Origin: Cerioporus squamosus
Lineage: Eukaryota > Basidiomycota > Agaricomycetes > Polyporales > Polyporaceae
Length of the DNA: 64,000 nt
Reading direction: 5' to 3'
Assembly (NCBI GenBank): GCA_022592435.1
Contig: JABYQS010000050.1
Coordinates: forward strand, 124,001 to 188,000
Under the pieces are notes generated by a model. That model searched no databases and was not told the origin of the DNA. It was given only the letters and a program-made list of their open reading frames with translations. The stretch's first letter is position 1, and every line of letters begins with the position of its first letter. This document shows positions 1 to 10,806 of this stretch, piece by piece. The translations under genes were made by a program, and so were the position numbers.

Positions 1-1
1 C

Positions 2-3000
2 GTCTCGGGCCTGGTTCCGCACTCCCGAGATGCCCATATCTTGGAGACACTACAAACCCCGAGCCCTCCAACCATGCAATACCATCCACAGCCCCCTCAT
101 TCTCCTGCCGACCTGTCTCTTCATGGACACCCGATGCTCGAATTAGGTCGTCTTCACCCGGGTGCCATGAATCCTGTCGCGGAATATTCTATGCATTTAT
201 CGCAACCTCCTCGTATTCCAGAACCACAGGTTCGAATGTCTGCTGATCCAATGCAATCGCTTCCCTCTCGACAACCAGCGACAATCCTCTCGGCTGAGCA
301 GAAGCCCCAGATCGCCCTGCCGTCCTCGTCTGGTCCCGTGAGGAGCAACCCGTCGGGCAGCAACTCATCTTCGACTCGACAGCCCCGAAGAGAGGCCTCC
401 ACCGTCGTTATCGCCTGCCGGCAATGGTAAGCAGTTGTATGTCTTCGTCATGCGACATGCATCGCCCTTAATTTGTTGACATCCCAGCCGTTCGCGGAAG
501 ATTCGTTGCGACTCAACTCGTCCCAACTGCCACAACTGCCTCCGAAGGAATAACGATTGCGAATACGACGCTGTTCCGAAGAGACGAGGTCCAGACAAGC
601 GGCCGGGGACGAGGCAACGCTCCTGCAAGAAACGTCCGCCGGATGCAGAGCCGGCCTCCGCGCAAGCCAAGAAGAAGCGGAAGACGAGTACAGAGGGTGA
701 GAGCGGTGTGCTCTCGTTCGATGTCAAAGTGAAGGAGAACGTAACAGGCGGTGCTAGGAGGGGCCAACTCTCGTCGCGAAGCGCAATGGATGACATGAAT
801 GCAATCCATATCCCCTCGCCGCCAGGCCAGTTGTATATCGACACCTCGATACCTTCGCGCGGCACAGGGCCCGACGCAATATACCCTAAAGTGAGCTTTT
901 CATCTATGCCGTCTTCGGAGTAACATTCGACGACGAGTATTTATTCTGTGCGGTTAGGACGAGCTCTCACCATCGTTTCGTCGCCCTTCAGTGATGGACC
1001 CCAACGATCCTAAGTCTTTCGCTCGACCCATCGACGTCAATGTTTCCCGACAGCTCGAAGAACCTCACAGGCTCGCCTATATACCACTCTCTCCTCCTGT
1101 TTCTCCTCTCGATCACAACTCTCTCTACTGGTGGGACGACCTTCTGGACCTGTACAGCTCTACGTCACGCGAACAAGCGTCGGTGTCTTTCCTCTCATCT
1201 TGCGGTGATATCGGAACTGATTTCCATATCACAGTATGAACGATATCTTTGCGGATCTTCACTCTCTGTACGTCTGATCATAACAACTCTCCGTTGACTT
1301 GTGCATTGACTCTTGCTATGACAGTTTCACCACAAGCACTTACTGGCTCTCCTTCATTAATGTAGACCTATTCTTCCGGGATCTGCGTGACCCCGCCTCT
1401 CGGGCTCGCATGCAGTCCCTCGTAATGTCTGCGCTTGCGATGGCGACACTCATGAAGTCTAGCGAGATAGAGCTGGGCAGTAGCGGTCGTGAGCTCGCTC
1501 TTACCCTCCGGGATCAGGCACGGGCGTGTCTGGAAGATGCATGCAAAACCAGACAGCCTGACTACCAGATGGCTGGCGCTGCACTCGTACGCACCTTGGG
1601 CTGCTCATTCATCCGTTTCGTTGTAACTCACTCTGGCCGCTTGCTCCCAGATCCTTGCGTTGTTCGAGACCTCTTGCCATCCGCTCTACTCCCCAGAGCA
1701 GGCGAGCAGCGCGCTGCAGCTTCTTGATCGCATCATCCACGTCTTGTCGCTCTACTCAGTGGACCTGGACGATCCCTATGCCAGCCGCTTTGAATCGCGC
1801 TCGGTCCCCGTCGTATACATGCCTGACGGGTACCGTCGTCCGGAGCGGTGTTCCTGCATTGTCTATCCTCCGACCCCTGGCTCTCCGACCTTCCCAGACC
1901 ACTTCTCCTACTCGGCCTCGTACGCTCCTTGGGATCCCAACTGGCTCGAAGTGGATATCCGCAAGGAGGAGTGTCGTCGCCTTTGCTGGTGTGCACTAAC
2001 GCTCGTGTCAGCCTACACGGCGCACTGTTCCGCCTTCCATACAGAGCCCGTCGAGCTCAACCTTACGGAAGCTTCTAACGTGAGTCAAACAAGGCTTGAT
2101 CGGCGTATTGTTGTCTTACACGTGGCTCCAGTATGCCCTCCTCTTCCCTGGGGAAGCCTGTGACCGCATGGGAGGTCCTCAGCAAGTGTCAGGGCAGTCA
2201 CCGAAGGAGTCCATCTGGGCCCTGTACTGCCGGAGCATGCTCTTATGGAACAGCTGCAGCTGCATTCAACGGGACGACTCCCTCACCACCGATGAGCGCG
2301 CCAAGCTCGCTATCAGCGCGTTCCAAGAGGCGCAGCAAATCCAGGACGCGCTCGATATGCACGTGTGCAACCACGACACCGGGCTGAAGTACGTCTGCCG
2401 GGAGTACCTGTACAAGTGCGTCTTCTATCTCGCCCTTCCCTGCCTGCCTTTACGTGCATGACTGACGTTACTGAACTATGTTTGCAGTACTCGTATGACC
2501 ATTACGTACGAGCTCCGCCGGTATGTTACCTCCCCATTCGTCTAGTTTTTCCCAAGCCGAATGCCTCTAGCAGACTACAGGACGGCGATATACCTGCGCC
2601 TATGTTCAATCGCCGGCAAGCCGAAGAGTGGCGTGAGTGCTGGAACTTCCCTGACTGTCCACCTCAAACTGATAGGGACTCGTGCCACAGTCACGTACCA
2701 GGCTCAAGTTGCACACCGAGTCAAGGAGTCCGTTCTCCAGCTTGGAGAGACCCAGGGCCACTTGCTCTCCCGTCGCCCGTTCCAAGTGACGTGGTTCTCC
2801 AGCCAGGTGGCCATCTGCTTGGGGCTATGGGAGTTTGACCACAGGCTCATCAACGCCCTTGAACTCGCTAAGACGTTCCTCATTCCTCTCGACGTCCTCA
2901 ACGCGCTCTGGCCATGCCCAGGTACGCCGCTGCTCGGGGCGATCCCCTCACTCTAACTTTGGCTCATATACCGTTCCTAGAACAGCGCATGCGTCGGGAC

Positions 3001-3114
3001 GAACTGCGTCAGCGCCTCGAAGTGGTCTGCTTGGCCGCTGGTCTCCCTGCTCCCCTCCCGAAAGAGCTCACGTTGCCGCCGATCCTCCATCGCACCTTGC
3101 AGTCTGGCATCTAG
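2..3114 (+). CDS. Zn2Cys6 fungal transcription factor, 5' end open
   Basis: DNA-binding transcription regulator of the fungal binuclear zinc cluster family, expected in the nucleus. The zinc cluster is split by an intron at 427-487: the last codon before it joins the first base after it to give the second Cys of ACRQC, and the motif continues as RSRKIRCDSTRPNCHNC, then a basic linker rich in Lys/Arg. About eight further short introns connect a long middle region containing STYWLSFINVDLF and an alpha-helical domain like the fungal-specific regulatory domain, ending at LQSGI. The N-terminus is Pro/Ser/His rich. The reading frame is open to the left edge, so the true start may lie outside; the first in-frame ATG is at 74. 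The basic region after the cluster recalls Lentinula PRIB-like regulators, but that is only a resemblance. Target genes are unknown. Confidence 0.88.
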
Positions 3115-3480
3115 GTCAATCTCGCTATCGTCTCCGTCGCCATCGCCGCGCGCGTATGCCGCCTATACCCATACCCGTCTCGCTCTAGTTCCGTGTACAC
3201 TACAGTCGTCCCTCGTTCACGTTCCCATTGCTCTGCTGAACCGCTCTTTCTGACCAGATGGTGATTGCTTGTAGCCTAACCCTACGCGTCTGTATCATCT
3301 TCCACGCTCTTTCACGTCTCAAATACGAGTTGTTGCTTTGTCGGACCATCCTAATCGTTCCCTCCGTTATCATGTATGCTTACTTGTCTCTACCTTTTTG
3401 GATACCTATGAAGCTATTGGTGCTGCGATGTGCGTATAGCTTTTTAATACGAGCTCTCGAACAATCGATCACCTCACATC
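3115..3480. other. Convergent intergenic stretch, no gene seen
   Basis: This is the space between the stop of the zinc-cluster regulator and the stop of the first P-loop gene, which face each other. It should hold both 3' untranslated regions. I see no ORF of interest, repeat or RNA gene. Confidence 0.6.
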
Positions 3481-4401
3481 TCAAGAATCACTTCCCATCT
3501 GCTCCCTCTCTACCATCTCGCGCACGGCCTGCTTCCACGCTGCCAATTCCCCGCCCCATCCCCCGAGCCGCCTACACTTACCGCCGACATGCAGGCCGTC
3601 GACGCGATATCGTTCGCCTTCACGCTTGCGCGCGACCGAGTGATTGGTGAGACACCTGTTCACCACGTGAGGTTAACCGTCGGACAGTATCGTCAAAGTG
3701 ACACGAGCTTATCGCGGGAGCGAGGAAGGGAGCGGAGAGGTGCACATCATGAAATAACATACCACCAGATGATGCTGTCGCGCGAGAAGAACACCTTCCG
3801 AAGCGACTCCTCGCAACCCTGGCTACATTGGGGCGCGAGCCAAAAGAGCCGGAGGAAGGTTCTCCAGCACAATCGCGGGAAGTAGAGCACGAGGGGCGGG
3901 TCAAGCCCTGACAGTGACGAGCGATAAGAAAACACTGCTGTCAGCATGAGTTGGAGGGAAGACGGCATGGCTGCTCACAAATGACATCAGTTGCCTGGCC
4001 GGTGACCATGTCCCCCAGTTTGCTAGTGTAATTTCCGTCGACGACCCATCCACGCGGGTCTTGGTCCAGGGCTGCACGCACGCTGGTGCGAAACTCGTCG
4101 ACTGGAGCTTCTTGCCACCCCGGACGCCAGTAGATCGTATCGAGCAGAATACACGGCAGGTTCAGGATTGCGGATAGTTCTCGCGCCAGCGTGGACTGCG
4201 TATGGTCCAGGGAATCACTATACTCCTAAAATCTGGAAGACGTACCTTGCCAGCACCTGCTCAAGTGCTTCACCTGAGTACTGCTCGGGAATCCCGCGTA
4301 GGATTTTACGTACCGCTGTTTCCAACGATGTGTATACGGTATCTTCCCTTACCATCCCCACGTAGTGGCTGGTTCAGTGAGCTGACGCTGCTTCCGCTCA
4401 T
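3481..4401 (-). CDS. P-loop nucleotide kinase-like protein (adenylate kinase/FlaR-like), copy A
   Basis: Predicted small P-loop NTPase of the adenylate-kinase-like type often annotated as topology modulation protein; the substrate is unknown. The chosen start gives MSGSSVSSL, then RIHIVGNSG. The Walker A loop is completed by an 11-nt microexon at 4246-4256 to read GNSGAGKST, followed by LARELSAIL, LDTIYWRPGW and DPRGWVVDGNY. After another intron comes WLDPPLVLYFPRLCWRT, and after the last intron CLTNHSVARKR to the stop. All junctions have GT and AG ends and keep frame, so this copy looks functional. It is the left member of a tandem duplication with the copy at 4814-5772, same strand, about 410 bp apart. 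Confidence 0.75.
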
Positions 4402-4813
4402 GATATCGGCCTCGGTCGCACTGGTGACCGGTGGAGTCCGCAGAGGTGGCTCGGAGGGACCGTTCCTGCCTGGCTGTGTGCACGCACTACTTATGCTTGA
4501 CAGAACAGACGTCGAGCCAGGATTCCGATGGATCGGAGTGCTTGACTCGGTGAATGGTGACGTCCGCAGCGGCCCCGACACTTGCCGGAGTGACTCCGCG
4601 CTCAGCTGTACAGTGTGCTGCGTCCCTGGCGTCGGCGTTCAGTTGTCGAGGTTCGCGAATTGGAAGACTGTCGACAGAAGTGGTAATTAAGGTCAGGTAG
4701 AGGTAGAGGCCGGGTAGAATGTTGTGAAGTACACAAGTAACTGCACTGTCACGACGCGTATAGCATTTTGGTACGAGCGCCCGCGCATCGGGACCGAGAC
4801 TTGAAACCACCGG
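4402..4813. other. Upstream region of P-loop copy A
   Basis: About 410 bp between the start of copy A and the stop of copy B on the minus strand; it should contain the copy A promoter. Parts resemble the region upstream of copy B (for example the acagaagtg...ggtcaggt stretch near 4672-4700 and 5970-5985), suggesting the duplicated unit includes 5' flanking DNA. No separate gene is visible. Confidence 0.5.
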
Positions 4814-5772
4814 TCATATCAAGTTGGACTTCCCATCCGCTCCGAGTCCGTCTCGGACTGCCATCTCGCGCACAGCCAGCTTCCATGCTGCCAGTTCCCT
4901 GCCCCACCCACCGAGTCGCCTGCACTTGCCCCCGACATGCACGCCATCGACGCGATACCGCTCACCTTTGCGCTTGCGCACGACTGAGTGTTCACTGAGA
5001 CATCTGATGGCGGGAACACCGTCAGGTTAGATAATACCATCGATCTGGCACGAGCTCATCGCGGGAGCGAAGCACATCATGACATACCACAAGAGGATGC
5101 TGTTGGTTGAGAAGAAGACCTCCCGAGGCGACTCCTCGCAGCCCGTGCTGCGTGGCGGGGCGATAGCAAGGAGCCGGAGGAGCGTTCGCCAGCACAATCG
5201 CGGGAAGTAAAGTGCGAGTGGCGGGTCCAGCCCTGTCATACACCGCACAAGTTGGCGAGTGAGACAAACCGCAGTCAGCATGAGCTAGAGCTAGATAGAG
5301 GCAAGAGGACATGACTGCTCACAGATGACATCAGTCGCCTCGCCGGTGACCATAGTCCCGAGGATCCCAACGTAATTCCCGTCGACGACCCATCCACGCG
5401 GCTCTTGGTCCAGGGCCGCACGCACGCTGGTGCGAAACTCGTCGGCTGGGCACTGTGTCCATCCCGGACGCCAAAACATCGTGTCAAGCAGGATGCACGG
5501 CACGTTCAGGATGGCGGACAGCTCTCGCGCGAGAGTGGACTGCGTTGTATGGTCCAGGCTATGGGTATACTCCTTACGGCTGGAAGGCACATGCATACTT
5601 GCCAGAACCTGCTTAGAAGCAAAGCATTCGCGTGAGTGCCGTGCTCGACCGGGGCCGGGCATCCCACGTATGTTGTCTGCGTACCACTGTTTCCAACAAT
5701 GTGTATGCGGTATCCTCCCTTGTTATCGCCACGGAGTGGTCGGTCCAGCGAGACGTCGTGGTTATCGCCCAT
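4814..5772 (-). pseudogene. P-loop nucleotide kinase-like protein, copy B, probably broken
   Basis: Second copy of the FlaR/adenylate-kinase-like gene, with the same exon order and strongly similar sequence: MGDNHDVSLDRPL start, RIHIVGNSG, the 11-nt exon at 5598-5608 (which would give GSGK), STLARELSAIL, LDTMFWRPGW, EPRGWVVDGNY, WLDPPLALYFPRLCWRT and a C-terminal HSVVRKRKGERYRVDG block. Two lesions stand out. The donor after the microexon has lost one G relative to copy A (AAG followed by TATGCA rather than GTACGT), so a GT donor can only be used by breaking the Walker A lysine codon and the frame. At the last junction a G-to-A difference at 5003 makes TG plus A, a TGA stop where copy A has Trp. 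Unless other splice sites are used, no full-length protein can be made. Confidence 0.65.
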
Positions 5773-6366
5773 GAGAGCGGCTTGGTGGCAGGTTGTAGTC
5801 GGTGTTCAAATACACGGGGCGTTTGGCCGCTCGATCCTTACACTGACTGTGACGGCGCAACAGTCTCACGACGGTCTGCATGCTTGCGAAAGGGCTCCAG
5901 CCTTCGATGCACGCTTCTGGCGCCAGTGAGTGATCCAGGTTCAGTATTGGTCGAGTATGGACAGAAGTGCTATTGATGGTCAGGTGGAGGATACGTGGAC
6001 AATGCGGACTATCTACGGTGGTGGTAACAATTATACATATGCGTACATCACATTGGGTGGCCAGCTAGACTAGATAGGACAATATGTATGGCAGAATAGC
6101 AGGGATTATGAATTATAGCGTAGGCGTAAGGTAGATGCAAGAAACACGGCCCGAAGACCTGCGGGCTGGTGGGTGACAGTGCGATGCAGAGCAGCGACGC
6201 GAGGAACGAGACTCGCTCATCCCAGCGCGGAAACCAAGAACGACGTTGATGATGGAGGGGTAGAGGGATTCCGTGATATGGGGAGCGGGGCGCCAGAGGC
6301 GACTGTCCGATCTCAAAACGTCCTGCTGTGGACGTCGCGGGCATGGGTATGGACATTTGCGGGGCA
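5773..6366. other. Intergenic stretch between P-loop copy B and DUF6593 gene
   Basis: About 590 bp that should hold the upstream region of copy B and the 3' end of the DUF6593 gene, both on the minus strand. ORFs here are short, low in coding character and unrecognised. No RNA gene or repeat seen apart from the duplicated flank near 5970. Confidence 0.5.
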
Positions 6367-7108
6367 TCACAGATTGTGCTGTTCGATGTGGCGCATGATG
6401 ACTAGCGACGCCAGCAGCTCTGTAGCGCCAGAGGGTTAGTTCTCCCGGCAGTATGCGGTGCAGGTGTCAAAGATGGACTCACCTCCGACGAGATGCGGGT
6501 ACGCCTCCTCCACGGTGAGCATGCAGCCCGACGAGCTGGAGTACTGTGGCTCTCCAGCCGGCTTCATGCTGTACGTCGCTACGTGATAGTTGTTTTTCGC
6601 GTTTGTGCACTGAGACGCGTCAGCTACCAAGCCGCAGAACGGACGGAAAAGTCGTACCTGCCACTCGCCATCAGCCTGTAGTGTCCAGCGGTACTCCTGG
6701 CCGTCCGCAGCCTTGAACTTCCGCGACTTCGATCTGCGACCGAGGAGAAGGAGAGAAGCGACGTTAGCCTTTGATTGCGCGAGCGGACGACGTGGCAGAG
6801 ACGTACCCGCTGACTCCTGCCACCCTCGTGAGGTAGTGGCCCATCTGGACGTGGTCGCCGTCACCGATTTTGACGGTCCCAAGCGCGTTATTGGGGCCAA
6901 AGTCGAGGGTGGCCAGCGGCACCAGAAGGCCGCCACGGGCACCACTTGACCGTGAGGAGAGATCGTAGATAATGTACGCGGTGTGGTGCGCGTCGCGGAG
7001 AGTCTGCTTGAGGCTGAGATGCATGCGGGTGTGTAGGTCGACAAAGTCCGAGCCGGTAATTTTGCCGGTGGTGTCCTCGAGAAAGTAGGGCAAGCCGAAG
7101 TTGGTCAT
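6367..7108 (-). CDS. DUF6593 domain protein
   Basis: Small protein of a basidiomycete family with unknown function. The chosen start gives MTNFGLPYFLEDTTGKITG, and the family hallmarks follow in order: HTAYIIYDLSS, PLATLDFGPNNALGTV, SRKFKAADGQEYRW, CTNAKNNYHVATY and, after the last intron, ELLASLVIMRHIEQHNL to the stop. At least three introns are needed, and the splices around LVG and ELLAS keep frame. An in-frame upstream ATG at 7174 would add 22 residues, but the family usually begins close to the chosen Met. No signal peptide or membrane segment is seen. The location and partner are unknown; these genes are often multicopy in mushroom genomes. Confidence 0.82.
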
Positions 7109-9417
7109 TGTCGTGAAGATGAGGTGGGAGGGGCAGATTACGCGTCGTGTGGCGAGGCAAGGCAATAAGAGCACGAGAAGAAGCAGCGAGACGAGGGATG
7201 CGACTAGTATTACGGGACGTCGAAGGGTAGGCCGGAGGTATTAGAAGGAACGGAGGGCGGGAGGTAATTAGACGTAGAGAGACGAGCACAGAGACGTCCC
7301 TGTCCGGACTCAGCAAACGTGCCCTGGCAGAGGGGTAAGGAGCGTGGAGGTGGAAGGGGAAAGGAGAGAAATGGGGCCAATATATGAGCAGCGCAAGCGA
7401 AAAGTTGAGCGGGGTCGAAGATGGCGGAAGCGCGACTGCGGGCACACTAACCGGAATAGGTGAAACGCACGACCCGTCCCTTGCGCCGCCGCGCACACAA
7501 CCCGCCGGCTAGTTAACGGCCATCGACCCATGGATCTGCCCGCTCGCCGATATCGATGACAACCGCGATTTGACACGGCTCGGGTCTACCGTCGCAAGAG
7601 TGCCACCCACAGTGGCGACGCAGGTTGCACGCCTGAGACGACACACGACACGCCGACGAAACACGGGAAGAATAGATGAGCAGGGAGTTAGAGCGCAAGA
7701 GGCGCAGGGTGGGCCACGCAGGACGACACCTGGTGGCAACCCGGAGGTCATACTACACACTTGGCAAGGACGGTGCGCCGGTGTGTCAATCTTTAGCAAT
7801 CGCGAAAGCGTCCCGACGGAGTTACCCTTGTTTTACCCTGTCGCCACCGGGCGGCCGCATGAAAACGAAACGTCGTGCAGCTGTAAGAACTGAACGTGGT
7901 CGGGGCATGCTGGCCAGGCGCGGGATGCCATGGAGACTCCGCTGTCTCCCTCCAGGCTCAAACGGAGCGCGCCCAATTTCCTTTCCGAGGCAGCGCGCGC
8001 GGGTCTTTGCCAACCCGAGGCCAGACCTGGCAACCGTCGGGGCAACACGGCCACGTGCAGTTTCAACTTCATGCTGCTGGCCTCAAGCTGGCTTGGTGGC
8101 CATGATATGCTTCCGGGTGGCACACGCAGCTGTTGTGTCACTGTGAAGCGTCGCAGTCGTCGACACGAGGCTATCGTCCCGCGCTGGCGACCTCTCTGCG
8201 CGCTGCGCCGCCTTCTTCAAATCCTCGCGGAGTTGGCACTAACCTGCACTAACCACGGCTAACAGACCCTTCATACCACGAACCCGTTCAAGTCGGACGG
8301 CGCCAGCGTATTTAGCCATTCTGAGCCAGCCGCCCGCCCTCCGACCGCGACCGCGTCGCCCACCGCACATGGCCATCTCAGCATACCAGAAGCCAGGGCC
8401 TGCATCATGAGCGACCTAACCGCATCGGCCTTCACACTATCTCCCGCCGTGACCATGTCATACACCCGAGTGCCAACCCTGCAAGGCACTTGCGACTGTC
8501 GCGTCATTCCACTGAATCGGACGTTTCGCGTCGCGTACCCGCTCGCCGACCCTGTTCAATTCCTGCCCCATTGCGCGACACGAGCACCGCCGTCCCAGGC
8601 GGCAAGCATGGGAGCTTGAGCTCGCTTCGTCGCTTCAAGTCGTGATGACTGGGCCTGCACGCAATTCCTCTTGGTCAGCGAAAGGTGTCGCTTCTTGTCG
8701 CTTGCGAGTGAGCCTGCGCATGCGAAGGTCCGTCCGTGGCAGCAGTGGGCACCGAGCGTGAAGCCGAAGGCAGTCGTCTCCGGACCTCGACGACAGTGAT
8801 TGATGCAGGAACCGCAGTTGAGTTGGACGGCCGCGGTCTCGAATGCTTTGCAGGGACCCTGGAAGTTAGGCGTCGTGACGACGTCGGGGGTGACATCGAG
8901 ATGGTCCAGGAGTTGAAGACCCTAGGGTCTACTAGGGGTAAGCTTCGCACCTGTTCCATACATACGTCAAGGGACATCTTGGATGCGGTCGACATCAGGA
9001 GGTCGATATATGGAACCAAGGCACCCACGACATTCGCAGAATGTCGCAGCTCTGATGCTCAATAACAATCGCTAGGGCCGCTGGCGTCGCGGCTATAGCT
9101 TCGCGGAGGCTGGTTCGCATCTGCTCAACGCTTCCGGTATCTTGCCCGGTGACCTCCGATGCTGATGCTTGGACTCGGACTTGCCTTGGTGAGCAATGTC
9201 GGCGGCCACGTCGTGTAGCCAAAAGACTGGCATACATCATGATAATTCCATGCGGGGAGTGTGGCCAATCGAGATCGGCAACAACGGGGATGCGCCCATG
9301 ACGGCGGTGAGTAGTGCCTTTGAGCCTGCTGCAATTACTGAGCGCATCACATATAACAGAAATGAGAGCAGAGCACAGATTGAGCGCATAACAGAAACAT
9401 ACGAGGTCCTCTCACTG
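7109..9417. other. 2.3-kb gene-free region
   Basis: Lies between the 5' end of the DUF6593 gene and the 3' end of the MMTAG2-like gene (both minus strand). The first few hundred bases should be the DUF6593 promoter. The remaining ORFs (for example 8675-9028 minus and 7930-8262 plus) have low-complexity or shadow-like translations and no recognisable motif. I see no tRNA, tandem repeat or transposon domain. Confidence 0.5.
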
Positions 9418-10280
9418 TCAGTCCCTGCCCCACCGCGTGTTTGTAGGCCTGTCCCTCCTCGCGTTATCCTCCCACCGCCGGCGGTCCTTCTCCCTCTCCC
9501 TGTTCCTGGCTTCCTCGTCGTACGCGTCCAAGTCCGCCTTACGGCGAGGCGCGGGGGACCTCGAGCGGTCCCTCGACGGGTCCTCAGAACGATGCCGCCG
9601 CCGGGGTGATTGCTCTCGCTCCCGCCGGCGAGGCGAGCGAGACCGACTGTGTGAACGGTCCCGCCGATGCCGCCGGTAGTCTTCATCGTCGCTAGACACG
9701 TCTCCCCGCTCTCGCCGACGCTCCGCACGCTTCTTCTCCTTCTTCAGCCGTTTCTCTTCCTTCTTCTGTGCCTTCCGCCGCCGCCGCTCTTCCTTGTCTG
9801 GGTCGAGCGAACCATCTACGGATGATGCTCGGGCCGGGACGGCGATAGCATTTGATCCAGTCCCCGCTCCGGCAGACACGCCGGGCTTAGCTCCTGCGGC
9901 GAAACCCCTACGTACGTCGCACGATGCGGTCAGCGTGAGGGATGTAAAGAGACGGGCAAATACGCACAATGCTGCAGCCAGGGCCTCCGCCTCCGCCTCT
10001 TTAATCCGCCTCAGCTCCTCCCTCCGCTCTGCGTCGCCCTGTGGTCCGTCACGTTGGTACCAGTGGATGTCCTTGTTCTTCTGCCATCGGCCGGTTGGCG
10101 CGTTGATACTGTGTCCGAGGTAGTTCTACCAATTCCCGTGTGAGCTCGGAGTGTATACAGACAACAAGGATACAACGCATGCTCAGAACAACGTACCTCC
10201 CTGTCCTTGTCTTGCGATACATCTGACCACTTGAACTCTGCTTGCCCACCACGGGTACCGCCACGCACAGGCTCGAACAT
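9418..10280 (-). CDS. MMTAG2-like nuclear protein with SR/Lys-rich tail
   Basis: Homologue of multiple myeloma tumour-associated protein 2, a conserved eukaryotic family with a short N-terminal domain and a basic tail; a nuclear, RNA-related role is likely but not established. The start gives MFEPVRGGTRGGQAEFKWSD, then after intron 1 NYLGHSINAPTGRWQKNKD, WYQRDG, and after intron 2 GFAAGAKPG. The second half is charged: Glu/Arg/Lys coiled-coil-like repeats, then RSHSRSRSPRRR-type RS dipeptides, ending in TNTRWGRD. An ATG far upstream (10433) is in frame, but its translation does not match the family and is probably 5' untranslated. The family's usual beginning is M-F-x-x-V-R-G-G-T-R-G-G, as here. 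Confidence 0.85.
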
Positions 10281-10806
10281 AGCGGTCGATCGGAGTGTGT
10301 TCGGTACTATAGCCTGGAGCTTTTGGTGATCGTTTCTCAGAAAGGGGGCAAGAGCCGCAGATGAAGCAGTACACAGGAAGTACACAGCAAGGACGATGAG
10401 ACCGACGTCACGGTGGTTCAGAGATACTTCCATCTCGGCGAAGCAAGCGCGAGAGCATAGAAGCGCCCGGGCGCCTATGTAAGTAGAAACGATTCACAAG
10501 GGGCACCTGCCCTGGCAGCACCGACGACAACTCCTATCTGTTAGCGCGAGATACTCGCCACGAGTTGTATATATGTCAAGGTCGTGACGAGATAGAACTA
10601 ACTACACCAACGGACGTCCGCGGGGAACCAAACAACATTCGGTGACAGTCGGCCCTGTGGGCCCAAACGACTTACGCCGGAGCCAATCTCGATGAATGCA
10701 ACGCACAGAATGCCTTCTTCAGCTACTCCATACATGCAAGAAGAGCGACCCGACGCCCATACTGCCAAAACCAGAATCCGGTCATCATTCCTCCGATGGG
10801 AGCGAG
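10281..10806. other. Intergenic region upstream of the MMTAG2-like gene
   Basis: About 525 bp containing the upstream region of the MMTAG2-like gene and the 3' flank of the SQS1-like gene. A gtatatatg TATA-like run lies at about 10566. No further gene is supported. Confidence 0.45.

Larger units (their letters stand above)
3481..5990 (-). repeat. Tandem segmental duplication covering both P-loop genes
   Basis: The two minus-strand P-loop genes share exon order, the tiny Walker A exon, intron positions and many identical stretches, for example the RC of caaggttctccagcacaatcg near 3855 and of gcgttcgccagcacaatcg near 5182. Similarity appears to extend into the 5' flank of each. The repeat unit is roughly 1.3 kb. 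Exact borders need an alignment. Confidence 0.6.

Noticed and set aside
2..3114. Naming the zinc-cluster regulator PRIB
   Set aside because: Only the region around the cluster feels similar from memory; without an alignment the name is not justified.
10281..10433. Longer N-terminus for the MMTAG2-like protein with a hydrophobic leader
   Set aside because: The family begins at M-F-x-x-V-R-G-G; the upstream in-frame codons look like a 5' untranslated region.
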